DNA of 53,177 nt. Origin: Salinisphaera sp. G21_0. GTDB lineage: Bacteria; Pseudomonadota; Gammaproteobacteria; Pseudomonadales; Endozoicomonadaceae. The stretch's first letter is position 1, and every line of letters begins with the position of its first letter. The notes under the pieces are model-generated. The model was not told the origin of the DNA and ran no database searches. It worked only from the letters and a program-made list of their open reading frames with translations. Made by a program: the position numbers and the translations under genes. The stretch lies in assembly GCF_017744115.1 (NCBI RefSeq), contig NZ_JAGHQW010000043.1, positions 1 through 53,177 on the forward strand, given 5' to 3'. This document shows, in pieces, positions 26,425 through 35,703 of this stretch.

Positions 26425-27639
26425 TTGAGCGCTGTAGACCCTCAGTCGCGTGTTTTATCTGGCATGCGACCCACTGGCCGATTGCATCTTGGCCATTATC
26501 ACGGTGTTTTAAAAAACTGGCTGGCACTGCAACACGAATACGACTGTTTTTTCTTTGTGGCAGACTGGCATGCATTGACCACTCACTATGAAGATACCCA
26601 GCACCTTCAGCAACACATGCTGGATATGGTCACTGACTGGCTCGCCGTTGGTGTAAACCCTGGCTCTTCCACCATTTTTATTCAGTCCCGGGTACCGGAG
26701 CATGCCGAACTTCACCTGCTGCTTTCCATGATGACACCGCTGTCATGGCTGGAACGGGTTCCAACGTACAAAGACCAGCAGGAAAAACTCAGGGAGAAAG
26801 ACCTCTCTACCTATGGTTTTCTGGGATATCCCCTCCTGCAAAGTGCTGACATTCTGGCCTATCGGGCAGGCAGTGTGCCCGTGGGCGCGGATCAGGAAGC
26901 CCATGTGGAGATTACCCGGGAAATTGCCCGCCGTTTTAACCATCTCTATGGCCGTGAACCCGGTTTTGAACAAAATGCCGAAATGGCCATCCGGAAAATG
27001 GGCAGAAAGCAGGGTGAAATATACCGGAAGCTGCGCAAAACCTATCTGGAAAAAGGCGATGAACAAGCCCTGGAAACAGCCAGGGCTCTGCTGAAAGAAC
27101 AGAACAATATTACCCTGGGTGACCAGGAACGCCTCTTCGGTTATCTGGAAGGCACCGGCAAGGTTATTCTGCCAGAGCCACAGGCATTGCTGACACCGCA
27201 AGCCAGAACGCCCGGGCTGGACGGACAGAAAATGTCCAAGTCCTGCAACAACACCATCAGTCTCAGAGAGAGTACTGACGAGGTGGACACCAAGATCCGG
27301 AAAATGCCCACAGATCCGGCCCGTATTCGCCGGAATGATCCGGGTGATCCCATAAAATGCCCGGTATGGCAATTTCACCGGCTCTATTCTGACCAGCAAC
27401 GTCAGGACTGGGTACACAGTGGCTGTACCAGTGCCAGCATCGGTTGCCTGGACTGCAAAAAACCGGTTATAGAAGCGATCCAGGCCGAGCTGGAACCGAT
27501 ACGGATTGAAGCCCTGGAACTGGAAAATAATCAGGATGTGGTCAAGAGCATTATTACCGAAGGGTGTGAGAAAGCCCGCGATGAAGCCCAGGACACCCTG
27601 AAGGAAGTCCGGGATGCCATGGGACTGCATTATCGCTAG
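26425..27639 (+). CDS. trpS: Tryptophanyl-tRNA synthetase
   Basis: 404 residues of class I tryptophan-tRNA ligase, charging tRNA-Trp in the cytoplasm. HIGH-type motif: SGMRPTGRLHLGHYHGVL; FFVADWHALTTHY; ADILAYRAGSVPVGADQ; KMSKS motif as DGQKMSKSCNN. It is the Pseudomonas-like form with an inserted segment between the fold halves. The start is TTG at 26425 with GGAG six bases before; the next ATG would cut into the HIGH region. The TAG stop is the TAG of a CTAG that begins a MITE-end sequence, so insertion of the element probably set or moved the gene's end. Confidence 0.92.
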   Translation: MSAVDPQSRVLSGMRPTGRLHLGHYHGVLKNWLALQHEYDCFFFVADWHALTTHYEDTQHLQQHMLDMVTDWLAVGVNPGSSTIFIQSRVPEHAELHLLLSMMTPLSWLERVPTYKDQQEKLREKDLSTYGFLGYPLLQSADILAYRAGSVPVGADQEAHVEITREIARRFNHLYGREPGFEQNAEMAIRKMGRKQGEIYRKLRKTYLEKGDEQALETARALLKEQNNITLGDQERLFGYLEGTGKVILPEPQALLTPQARTPGLDGQKMSKSCNNTISLRESTDEVDTKIRKMPTDPARIRRNDPGDPIKCPVWQFHRLYSDQQRQDWVHSGCTSASIGCLDCKKPVIEAIQAELEPIRIEALELENNQDVVKSIITEGCEKARDEAQDTLKEVRDAMGLHYR

Positions 27640-27656
27640 GAGGCTGACCGAGAATT
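27636..27656 (+). mobile_element. MITE end fragment at the trpS stop
   Basis: CTAGGAGGCTGACCGAGAAT at 27636-27655 is identical to the left end of the palindromic element at 4631. The similarity then stops. It overlaps the trpS stop codon. Either a full element was inserted and mostly lost, or only an end was copied here. Confidence 0.6.
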
Positions 27657-27769
27657 GGTACAGTTCCTCTCTGGACAGACACCACCTCTGGCAGGCATGA
27701 TGGAACTGATCAGCAAATAAGCCATCTAACCTCCCAGGAGGTACCGGCCCAGCAAGAGGTGAACTGCCC

Positions 27770-28639
27770 ATGACCACGACGGAAGCCGTGGCCGAACAAC
27801 CAGCACAGACGTCAGCCCCATCGGAAGCAGAATCCGTTGCACCTGAAGCTCCTCATATAAGAGCGGAAAAATCGCTGGCACTGGTAAAGGGTCAACCATT
27901 CACTAAACTGCCTGACGATCTCTACATTCCACCGGATGCTCTGGAAGTCTTTCTGGAAGCCTTTGAAGGCCCGCTGGATCTTCTGCTCTACCTGATCAAG
28001 CGCAATAACATGGATATCCTCGATATCCAGGTGGCCCAGATCACCCATCAGTACATGGAATACGTCAAGCTGATGGAAAGTTCCCAGTTTGAGCTGGCGG
28101 CAGAATATCTGGTGATGGCCGCAACGCTGGCGGAAATCAAATCCCGAATGCTGTTGCCACGAACCGCAGAGGCTGAAGAGGAAGAAGACGACCCCCGTGC
28201 TGAGCTGGTCAGGCGACTGCAGGAGTATGAGCGCTTTAAGAAAGCAGCCGAAGACCTGGATGACCTGCCCAGAATGGGCCGGGATAACTGGCCAGCCAAA
28301 GTTCAGCCTCCTGATTTTGAACGGGTTCAGATACATCCGGATGTTGATCTTCAGGATATTCTGTTAGCCCTGAGCGAAGTCATGCGCCGGGCTGATATGT
28401 TTGAGCACCACCATGTGGCGGAAGAAGCTCTGTCCGTTCGAGAACGGATGAGCGAGGTGCTTGCCATGCTCTCCCCTGAACGCTTCACCCCCTTTGTGGC
28501 ACTCTATCGGGTCAGTGAAGGCCGGCTGGGCGTGGTGGTCACCTTTATGGCCATTATGGAACTGATCAAGGAATCCCTGATCGAGCTGGTACAAAGCGAA
28601 CCCTTTGGACCAATTCATGTGAAGGCCCGGGTTGAATAA
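27770..28639 (+). CDS. scpA: Segregation and condensation protein A
   Basis: 289 residues, the kleisin subunit of the SMC-ScpAB condensin. The family core starts after a 60-residue polar leader: ALEVFLEAFEGPLDLLLYLIKRNNMDILDIQ, here seen as FEGPLDLLLYLIKRNNMD, then QYMEYVKLMESSQFELAAEYL, LAEIKSRMLLPR and a C-terminal winged helix (VTFMAIMELIKESLIEL). It bridges SMC heads during chromosome segregation. The start is supported by AAGAGGTG upstream. scpB follows 14 bases after its stop, so the two form one operon. Confidence 0.93.
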   Translation: MTTTEAVAEQPAQTSAPSEAESVAPEAPHIRAEKSLALVKGQPFTKLPDDLYIPPDALEVFLEAFEGPLDLLLYLIKRNNMDILDIQVAQITHQYMEYVKLMESSQFELAAEYLVMAATLAEIKSRMLLPRTAEAEEEEDDPRAELVRRLQEYERFKKAAEDLDDLPRMGRDNWPAKVQPPDFERVQIHPDVDLQDILLALSEVMRRADMFEHHHVAEEALSVRERMSEVLAMLSPERFTPFVALYRVSEGRLGVVVTFMAIMELIKESLIELVQSEPFGPIHVKARVE

Positions 28640-28653
28640 CATGGAACATATCA

Positions 28654-29538
28654 ATGAGCGAAAAGCCTGATCTCTCACTGATTCTGGAAGCAGCGATCAT
28701 GGCCAGCAGTCGTCCACTGACGATTGAACAGCTGGCGGCCCTCTTTCCGGAAGACAGTCGCCCTGATGGCAATGAAATCCGTGAAGCCCTGGTCAAAGTA
28801 TCTGACGCCTGCGAGGGCCGGGCCTTTGAACTGAAGCAGGTAGCGTCCGGCTTCCGCTTCCAGGTTCGTCAGGCCATGGCTCCCTGGATTGGCGGCCTGT
28901 GGGACGAAAAACCTCAGCGCTATACCCGTGCCCTTTTGGAAACCCTGGCCCTGATCGCCTATCGTCAGCCCATTACCCGGGGAGAAATTGAAGAGATTCG
29001 TGGCGTCAGTGTCAGCAGTAATATCATACGCACCCTGCAGGAGCGGGAGTGGGTTCGCGTTGTTGGCCACCGGGATGTTCCCGGCAGACCCGCCATGTTT
29101 GCCACCACCCGGCAATTCCTGGATTACTTCAACCTGCAGAACCTGAATGAACTGCCGCCATTGTCGGAAATCCGGGACCTGGAAGAAATCGCCAAGGCTC
29201 TGGAAATCCCGGAAGAGATTGCCGAAGCACTGGCAGCAGCAGGCGGTACATTAGAACAGCCGGAGCTGGCAGAACAGGAGGTCATCAAAGAGCGTTCGGC
29301 CCAGGAGCTGTTCGATGAACTGGATGCCATGGAAGCCGAATTGCCCACTGGCTTTAATGACTTGATCAAGAAGCAGAAAATACCGGCCCTGCAACTGGAA
29401 GAAGATACCGAACAACAGAGTTCTGAACTCACTGAAGATAATTTAACCACACCTTCAGAAAACCAGACGTCTGGTGAGCAATCCTCTGAAGAAGCCATTT
29501 CTTCTCAGTCTGAAGATTCCGATAAAACCTTTCATTAA
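28654..29538 (+). CDS. scpB: Segregation and condensation protein B
   Basis: 294 residues, partner of ScpA in the bacterial condensin. It is built of two winged-helix domains: LILEAAIMASSRPLTIEQL and AFELKQVASGFRFQVR, then PQRYTRALLETLALIAYRQP and GEIEEIRGVSVSSNIIRTL followed by the PGRPAMFATT turn. Residues 1-185 cover the conserved core; the remaining ~110 are an acidic, Ser/Glu-rich tail longer than usual. Its stop overlaps by four bases the stop of the convergent gene on the other strand. Confidence 0.93.
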   Translation: MSEKPDLSLILEAAIMASSRPLTIEQLAALFPEDSRPDGNEIREALVKVSDACEGRAFELKQVASGFRFQVRQAMAPWIGGLWDEKPQRYTRALLETLALIAYRQPITRGEIEEIRGVSVSSNIIRTLQEREWVRVVGHRDVPGRPAMFATTRQFLDYFNLQNLNELPPLSEIRDLEEIAKALEIPEEIAEALAAAGGTLEQPELAEQEVIKERSAQELFDELDAMEAELPTGFNDLIKKQKIPALQLEEDTEQQSSELTEDNLTTPSENQTSGEQSSEEAISSQSEDSDKTFH

Positions 29539-30662
29539 TCAACGACACTCTTGAAGTATTCCTCCAGAGTGTCTTCTGGAATAGCCCCACCAACCTCAAC
29601 CAGCGCCTGAAATACCGGTTGAAAATAAGCATCCAATTCACGAGCAAGGTGGTTCCAGTCTTTATTTTTATCGCCATCAAGAAGGTAAGTGAAATCGGGT
29701 AATTCTTCGCCATCAAAAAGCAAATCCGGAGATTGTGAGTCTAATAGATTTTCCTGGTAAAATGAGAAGGAAAGTATTGGCTTATGGACTTCTTTGCTCA
29801 TATCTGTGCAAAGGCGGTGGCGGTGGCGTAGCATCGTTACATCACACCCCCCCAGATAACTATCAATTTTATCAAGCCCTTCGCCAAGACCAGACATAAC
29901 ACCTGTATTAACCATACCGTTGATAAGATCATCGAACTTTATTGGAACCATTCCACGGGTATTGAGATCGGGTATGTAAGTGTCGAAGGGGTTAACTTTA
30001 CATTTTTCAAGTAATCTGCAATTCGTTTTCTGCCACGACTCGAGTCTACAGGCAATTGTATGCAATTCTTCCAGTCTGGCTGTTGTGAAAGAGTCAGCTA
30101 TCGTTTGACCAAGTTCTTTCCTGACACTTTCAACGGCCTTATCTTTACCGCCCTTCCCCGCAGAAAACAATGACGCCAGTTCATTCAAGCTTGATGTCAG
30201 AGACTCCTCCAGAATCAGCTCACCTCCACCATAAACGCAGCCCCCTACAGCACCTTCAGCGGAATCCGCCTCCTTTACCAGAAGCAGGCTCTCTAAAGTT
30301 TGCTCCAACCCCATGAGGCCGCCAGGTTCTGAACCAGGACCTGAACTGAGGGAGGATAAGGGTGAAGCATCGTCATCAGAACTCTCATCATCTGAGCCAA
30401 TCGTAAATCTCACAGCCGATGGATTATCAGTTCCACTTCCACCCAATGGTGGATTCATATAATTATGGGCGGGCAAAACAGGACTTGCAGCTCGAGCACC
30501 AACGGCCAGACTGTGTTGAAGGTCTTCAGTGGCACGACTCCGAAAAATACCGCCCGCATGTTGAGCATTCGCTGGCAAGGCAGAATCATTCTGGTCATAG
30601 CTGTTGCTTTGTGGTCCGTTAACAGAGTATGCCAATCCGGTATTTGCATTTAGCGGAGTCAT
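29535..30662 (-). CDS. Lineage-specific acidic protein, candidate effector
   Basis: 375 residues from the ATG at 30662, chosen because AGAAGG stands seven bases upstream; a GTG/ATG 36 bases earlier has no such site. No family recognised. The first ~140 residues are disordered, with an acidic Ser/Asp block (GSDDESSDDDASPLSS) that looks like a casein-kinase-2 target in eukaryotes. A Gly-rich turn follows, then about 200 helical residues including LTSSLNELASLFSAGK and ELGQTIADSF. No signal peptide or membrane helix. It lies between scpB and rluB, normally adjacent, so it is part of an insert. Host delivery is inference. Confidence 0.55.
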   Translation of the reverse strand: MTPLNANTGLAYSVNGPQSNSYDQNDSALPANAQHAGGIFRSRATEDLQHSLAVGARAASPVLPAHNYMNPPLGGSGTDNPSAVRFTIGSDDESSDDDASPLSSLSSGPGSEPGGLMGLEQTLESLLLVKEADSAEGAVGGCVYGGGELILEESLTSSLNELASLFSAGKGGKDKAVESVRKELGQTIADSFTTARLEELHTIACRLESWQKTNCRLLEKCKVNPFDTYIPDLNTRGMVPIKFDDLINGMVNTGVMSGLGEGLDKIDSYLGGCDVTMLRHRHRLCTDMSKEVHKPILSFSFYQENLLDSQSPDLLFDGEELPDFTYLLDGDKNKDWNHLARELDAYFQPVFQALVEVGGAIPEDTLEEYFKSVVD

Positions 30663-30722
30663 AAATAAACCTTCTAATGATAGATATTTACTCCCCATAG
30701 ACCACTTGCTTTCTCAATAGGT

Positions 30723-33700
30723 TCACCAGTCACTGGAATAATCTGGAAACGGTGTACGCCTTGCCCGATCAAGGGGATTATGCCAATGCCCAGGACCAGA
30801 ACGGTTCACTACTGCATTATGCGGTACGGGAAGGTCAGAGTAATATTGTCGAAGTCCAGACGAATCAGGGTGTATCATCGCAAGCAGTGATTTGACAAAT
30901 TCCTTCTTCTTGATTTGGTAATCATTAACTGGCTGAAAGGCCGATAGCCAGCCATTTACTCTGCGTTCAAAACCCTTACGCCAAACATGGCTGAGCAATT
31001 TCATGTAAAGATTCTGAGTCAATGCATATAGGCGTTGCTGCTCTTCCTGCAGCTGGTAGGTCCGGTCGTCAGTTTTTTCGGGGTTTCCTTGCGAGTACAG
31101 TGCAATAAACTGCCTGGCTTTATTCAGGGTAAGCAAAGAGCGTATCAGCAAACCATAAATACGCTCACCGGTGTTTTGGGGGGTGTTAAAAAGAATGGTT
31201 CGAGGCAGGGCTAATGCCGCTCCTTTTTGCAACTGCTCAGTCAGCGAATCGAGGTTATCGGTGAAAAATTTCAGCGTATCGTTCAACAATCTGGTTTCTT
31301 CAGCAAACGACAAACACCACACCAACTTCTCTACGCCGGGAACATGAACGGCCAGTCGAGCCGCGTTTTGATGGCCTACTCTGTCGTCCACGCTGACCTG
31401 CAGCCCCATTGCCTTGGCACCCAGATCACCGTCTGTCAGATGAATATTGAAAGCTTTTGGCAGTTTAATCGCCGGACATCCCGGGACTGGCCCGATGATG
31501 ACACTTTTGGGGATTTCTGAATCCCTGTCGACATTCAATGCCCGCAGCTGTCCAAACAGGGCTCTGGCAGGCTCTTCTGCCGTGCAGATAAGGTCTATGT
31601 CGTTGAATGATGAGCAGCGGTTTTGTAAGTAACGCGCATAGGAACCGGTAATCAGGATGGGGGGATAGGGATAAGCGTCATTGATTACCTGAATAATCTC
31701 CAGTGTTCTCAGCGTTAGCGCATTTAACTGCGGAACCTGATGATCCGGAAAACCCGCTCTGCCTGTAGTGAACGTATTTTCTGCTTTTTCTGTTTCACAC
31801 CAGTATTCACGGGGCGGGTAAGGGAATGGATGTTCCCTGCCGGAATTGGCCACGGATGCTTCTACCGTTTTTTCTCTTCGACCAGGGTATTCTAAAATCG
31901 GGATCGCGTCGGGCAGTTGGCCTCTATAGCCATATCCGGCATTATTGACACAGTTAGCTGAATATCTGTTTTCATGACCAAAGCCAGACCGGAAGTTATC
32001 TGTGGTCTGTCTATACGACTCAGGTCTGTACGATACCGGGCACTCTCTACGAACGGCAACAGAAGCCGCATGCTGACTGGCAGAGGCTGCGTATCTGTAC
32101 CGACTATCACAGGCAACAGCATTTTCCCGATTAAACAGAAACTTATCCACTGTACCTGTTTCGCGAAGGCACTGTTCAAGGCCGCGCCCTAAAGCATGGC
32201 GCAGTTTACTTCCTTCAGGAAAACCCTTAAGGCATTCCAACACCTGATGTCTTTGGATTCTTCGTCCATAAACAGGCTGTCCAGTGATATAGCAGTGTTT
32301 CAGGAAAAAGAAATAGATGCGCGAATTCTGAAATGAGGGCCTCAGTGTCTGGATGGATTGCAATACCTGTTCTGCGGACAATCTCTGATGATTAATGGTC
32401 AATCCATTCTGCATAGCCATGAATATCAATATACACCGCAATCGTTGTTGCTTATCTTTGATCAATATGCTGTCCAGAAGTTGCCAGGCCTTTTGGATGA
32501 CATCCTGAGCATCATTGCTTTCATCGTATCGCTGAGGTTGTTGCAACCTGTGCATCAGGTATTCAACCTGCCTTGAGGCATGATTTCCGGGGGCTTCATT
32601 AAACGCTTCCAGTACTTTCAGGTTATCCAGATAGCGGCCATTCAATTCTCTGGCATTCAATGCCAACCGGGAATAAAAAATCGCTCTTTCGAGCAACCAC
32701 CCTCCCCGTTCATAATCCTTAACCACGGCATCCGGTGTGACCTGCCGACCATTCAATCGCAGCCCCCTCAGGCAACATTCTGCTTTGAAGCGCCCTAGCT
32801 CCAGAGTTGCCCTGGCTGCCTTATAATCCCTGACCACGATGTCCGGTGTGACCTGCTGACCCTTAACTATCAGGTTCCTCAGGCAACATTCCGCTTTGAA
32901 ACGTGCCAGCTCAAGCATTGCATTGGCTGACTGATAATCCTCAATCACCTCATCAGGGGTAACAAGTCGGCCATTCAACACCGTGCCCTTCAGGCAACAC
33001 AGTTCCTTAAAGCGCGCTCTTCCGAGCTTGCCACCTGTATCATTATCCGGGAAACTCTTAAACACAGCATCCGGCCTGACCGGCTGGCCATTTAACGCCA
33101 CCCCCCTCAGCCAACACTGCTCCATAAAGTGCGCCAGCCCCAGTGCTGATTTAGTGGCCCGGTAACCGTGAACCACCGTATCCGGTGAAACCTGCTGGCC
33201 ATTCAACGGCAGCCCTATCAGGCAACATTCCTCTTTGAAGTGCGCAATTCCCCGTTTGCCTTCCGGACTACCCGGGTAATCCTCCACCACCTCTTCCGGC
33301 GTGACCCGCCGGCCATACAACAGCAGGTCCCTGAGGCAACATTCCGTTTTGAAGCGCGCCAGTTCCAATCTTGCCCCGACTGCCTGATAGCCCTTAACCA
33401 CTTCCTCCGTTGTGATCTGTCGGCCATTCAATGGCAGGCGTTTCAGGCAACATTCCGCTTTGAAACGCGCGATCCCCAGCCGACCTTTCGGATTATCCGG
33501 GAAATCCTTCACCACCGCATCCGGTGAGACCGGCTGGCCATTCAACGCCAGCCCTCTCATGCAACACTCCTCTTTGAAGCGCGCTATCCCCAGTTTGCCT
33601 TCCGGGCTATCCGGGAAATCCTTCACTACCGCATCCGGTGTGACCGGCTGACCATTTAACATCAGGCCCTTCAGGCAGCATTCCGCCTTAAAGCGCGCTA

Positions 33701-34406
33701 TCCCCAGTTTGCCTTGCTGACTATCCGGAAAATCGTTAACCACCATATCCGGTGTGACCGCCTGGCCAGCCAACGGCAGCCCCTTCAGGCAGCATTCCGA
33801 CTTAAAACGTGCCAGCTCCAGTGTTGCTTTAATGTCCTGATAACCCTTAACTACCTCATCCGGTGTGACCTGCCGACCATTTAACGCCAGTCCATTCAGG
33901 CAGCATTCCGACTTAAAGCGCGCTATCGCTATTTGGCACTTGTTGTTTTGATCCGGTTTCCGGTTGAATTCCTGAATAACCTGATCCGGAGTCACTTTTT
34001 TATTGTCATACAGAATGTTCTGCAGACAAAGTTTGAGCAGGAAGAAGCCACTTCTAAGAGACGATCTATCATTTCCGTAGGCTGCAAGCACACCAGCCGG
34101 AGTGATTCGATGTCCATATAATGTTTTTCTCCCCCAGAAGTCATCCTCAGTACACTTGCCGTAATCCGGGGTGGCAGTGGCCATTCGATGAGAGTGATAG
34201 TTTGCGACCCTTTTACCGTTAAATGTATTTCCGGGGTGCTCTGGAATCCCGCTGAAACCGGCTCTCTGGTCAACCCGGACAGCAGACTGTGCATGGTAGT
34301 AGGTTGGTAATATTGTTTTCAGAATAAACCCCTGCTGGCTGAGGCTATAAACACCGCCGTTTGACCATAAAATGATCATCAGGTTCCATTCCTTTTCTTT
34401 TTTCAC
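30723..34406 (-). CDS. Helical-repeat protein (11 CC repeats) with nucleotidyltransferase motif
   Basis: 1227 residues, paralogue of the gene at 14392. A head of similar sequence (1-160) is followed by 11 repeats of 37-39 residues (LNGQxVTPDxVVK and LELARFKxECCLKGL), then a non-repeat linker. Unlike its paralogue it continues for about 400 more residues. That part contains a pol-beta-type nucleotidyltransferase signature: Gly921-Ser922 in [10 protein letters not shown], then 13 residues later Asp936 and Asp938 in NDIDLIC. A third carboxylate is uncertain (FNIHLTD carries Asn at the usual place). The last ~50 residues are the antisense reading of an ankyrin gene fragment (30735-30877), so the native C-terminus is probably lost. 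A GTG start is used here; ATG at codon 10 is possible. It would be a repeat scaffold coupled to a nucleotidyl-transferring enzyme. Confidence 0.65.
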   Translation of the reverse strand: MKKEKEWNLMIILWSNGGVYSLSQQGFILKTILPTYYHAQSAVRVDQRAGFSGIPEHPGNTFNGKRVANYHSHRMATATPDYGKCTEDDFWGRKTLYGHRITPAGVLAAYGNDRSSLRSGFFLLKLCLQNILYDNKKVTPDQVIQEFNRKPDQNNKCQIAIARFKSECCLNGLALNGRQVTPDEVVKGYQDIKATLELARFKSECCLKGLPLAGQAVTPDMVVNDFPDSQQGKLGIARFKAECCLKGLMLNGQPVTPDAVVKDFPDSPEGKLGIARFKEECCMRGLALNGQPVSPDAVVKDFPDNPKGRLGIARFKAECCLKRLPLNGRQITTEEVVKGYQAVGARLELARFKTECCLRDLLLYGRRVTPEEVVEDYPGSPEGKRGIAHFKEECCLIGLPLNGQQVSPDTVVHGYRATKSALGLAHFMEQCWLRGVALNGQPVRPDAVFKSFPDNDTGGKLGRARFKELCCLKGTVLNGRLVTPDEVIEDYQSANAMLELARFKAECCLRNLIVKGQQVTPDIVVRDYKAARATLELGRFKAECCLRGLRLNGRQVTPDAVVKDYERGGWLLERAIFYSRLALNARELNGRYLDNLKVLEAFNEAPGNHASRQVEYLMHRLQQPQRYDESNDAQDVIQKAWQLLDSILIKDKQQRLRCILIFMAMQNGLTINHQRLSAEQVLQSIQTLRPSFQNSRIYFFFLKHCYITGQPVYGRRIQRHQVLECLKGFPEGSKLRHALGRGLEQCLRETGTVDKFLFNRENAVACDSRYRYAASASQHAASVAVRRECPVSYRPESYRQTTDNFRSGFGHENRYSANCVNNAGYGYRGQLPDAIPILEYPGRREKTVEASVANSGREHPFPYPPREYWCETEKAENTFTTGRAGFPDHQVPQLNALTLRTLEIIQVINDAYPYPPILITGSYARYLQNRCSSFNDIDLICTAEEPARALFGQLRALNVDRDSEIPKSVIIGPVPGCPAIKLPKAFNIHLTDGDLGAKAMGLQVSVDDRVGHQNAARLAVHVPGVEKLVWCLSFAEETRLLNDTLKFFTDNLDSLTEQLQKGAALALPRTILFNTPQNTGERIYGLLIRSLLTLNKARQFIALYSQGNPEKTDDRTYQLQEEQQRLYALTQNLYMKLLSHVWRKGFERRVNGWLSAFQPVNDYQIKKKEFVKSLLAMIHPDSSGLRQYYSDLPVPHNAVVNRSGPGHWHNPLDRARRTPFPDYSSDW
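30735..30877 (+). pseudogene. Ankyrin repeat gene fragment
   Basis: Read on the plus strand, this stretch encodes [18 protein letters not shown] and [16 protein letters not shown], closely matching the ankyrin gene on the minus strand at 35704-36645 (MLDQGADANARDQKSSL and LLHYAVRAGQSDIVEV). It has no start and soon ends in a stop. It lies antisense inside the 3' end of the large repeat gene, showing a duplication and inversion of about 140 bases of ankyrin DNA. Confidence 0.75.
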
Positions 34407-34514
34407 CTGTTTACTCTATTTCACTGCGGCTCAACCGGATTGTTTGTACCCGAACCTCCCGTTATACTGCGTGCCCTCTTGTTAAATTCCGGGCGGAGAC
34501 CCCGCCGATATCCC

Positions 34515-35396
34515 ATGACCACAGAAACTACACTCCCTCCGCAGGGCGAAAAATTGCAAAAGATCCTGGCGGGCGCAGGCCTTGGCTCACGCCGTGAGAT
34601 GGAGCGCTGGATCACTGAAGGACGCATCAGTGTCAACGGTGTCAAAGCCAGCCTGGGCGACCGTGCAGGCCTGGCCGACGTTATTGCCGTGGACGGCCGG
34701 GTTATTAAGCTGGACGCTTACGCCTCTGGTATTCGCCGTGTCATCGCTTATAACAAACCTGAAGGCGAAATCTGCAGCCGTTCTGATAAAGAAGGCCGTC
34801 CAACGGTATTCGATAAACTCCCTAAACTGAAGGGCGAGCGCTGGATCTCCATCGGCCGCCTGGACCTCAATACCTCCGGTCTGCTGCTGTTTACCAACGA
34901 TGGCGAACTGGCCAGCCGCCTGATGCACCCCTCTCATTCCATCGAGCGGGAGTACGCCGTGCGGGTCATGGGTGATATTACCCAGCAGAAAGTGAAAAAC
35001 CTGTTTGAAGGTGTCGAGCTGGAAGATGGCATGGCTCGTTTTACCGATATTGTGGACTCTGGCGGTACTGGCATTAACCATTGGTTTCACGTCTGTATTC
35101 TTGAAGGGCGTAACCGTGAAGTCCGTCGTCTCTGGGAATCCCAGGATCTGAAAGTCAGCCGTTTGAAGCGGGTCCGTTTTGGCAGCATGATTATTCCTGA
35201 TCACCTGCGTCAGGGGCAGTTCCAGGAGCTGGAAAAACAGGATATCGACGCGCTTGCCGCACTGGTGGACCTGTCACCCGCACCCGCCTTCCACAAAAAG
35301 CCGCAGGATCGGCTGAAAAAGAATGAAGTGCAGGCCAGGAAAGTCAAAGGCAGCACCAGACGTTTCAGCCCTCATCCGAAAAAGCGTTCCCGCTAG
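34515..35396 (+). CDS. rluB: 23S rRNA pseudouridine synthase RluB
   Basis: 293 residues from the ATG at 34515. An S4 RNA-binding domain comes first ([21 protein letters not shown], seen in the first 80 residues), then the RsuA/RluB/E catalytic domain with [13 protein letters not shown], the catalytic Asp in [35 protein letters not shown] and [12 protein letters not shown]. It converts uridine to pseudouridine at position 2605 (E. coli numbering) of 23S rRNA. A basic tail of ~40 residues ends the protein. Last member of the rnm-yciO-trpS-scpAB-rluB backbone. The upstream frame extension to 34440 is not supported by a ribosome site. Confidence 0.93.
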   Translation: MTTETTLPPQGEKLQKILAGAGLGSRREMERWITEGRISVNGVKASLGDRAGLADVIAVDGRVIKLDAYASGIRRVIAYNKPEGEICSRSDKEGRPTVFDKLPKLKGERWISIGRLDLNTSGLLLFTNDGELASRLMHPSHSIEREYAVRVMGDITQQKVKNLFEGVELEDGMARFTDIVDSGGTGINHWFHVCILEGRNREVRRLWESQDLKVSRLKRVRFGSMIIPDHLRQGQFQELEKQDIDALAALVDLSPAPAFHKKPQDRLKKNEVQARKVKGSTRRFSPHPKKRSR

Positions 35397-35484
35397 GAAT
35401 TCTTCATAATGGCAACATCCACCCGGCCCTATCCCTGCGCTTGATGAGGGGGCTGGCGGCTGGCTTCTCATATCCACCTGGCAC

Positions 35485-35511
35485 AGCCTGTCCGTATCAT
35501 TTTTGCAGTAA
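35485..35511. repeat. 27-bp direct repeat, copy 1
   Basis: 27 bases beginning AGCCTGTCCGTATCATTTTT are identical to 36728-36754. This copy lies in the 307-bp gap between rluB and the ankyrin gene. Just after it ATG at 35529 opens a 24-codon frame ending in TAG, possibly the broken start of another gene. Nothing else in the gap is recognised. Confidence 0.7.
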
Positions 35512-35703
35512 GGGTGAATCCTACTGGTATGCCCGTGCTTCAACCAGCAAATGCCCCTGAAAGCCATACAAGTGCTTTTTCCTGGCAGCGCAGTAACACA
35601 TAGTCTGCTTCTCCATTGAAGACTCTACTCTTGGGAGCCCTTGTACAAACAACTACGTCGATGGTGATAACTTCACTAACTGAGAGCCTGGAATAATATT
35701 TTG

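Noticed and set aside
26743-27777. 344-codon minus-strand frame over trpS
   Set aside because: Shadow of trpS; no domain and no ribosome site.
35529-35603. 24-codon frame after the 27-bp repeat
   Set aside because: Too short and unconserved to call a gene; noted only as a possible broken gene start.
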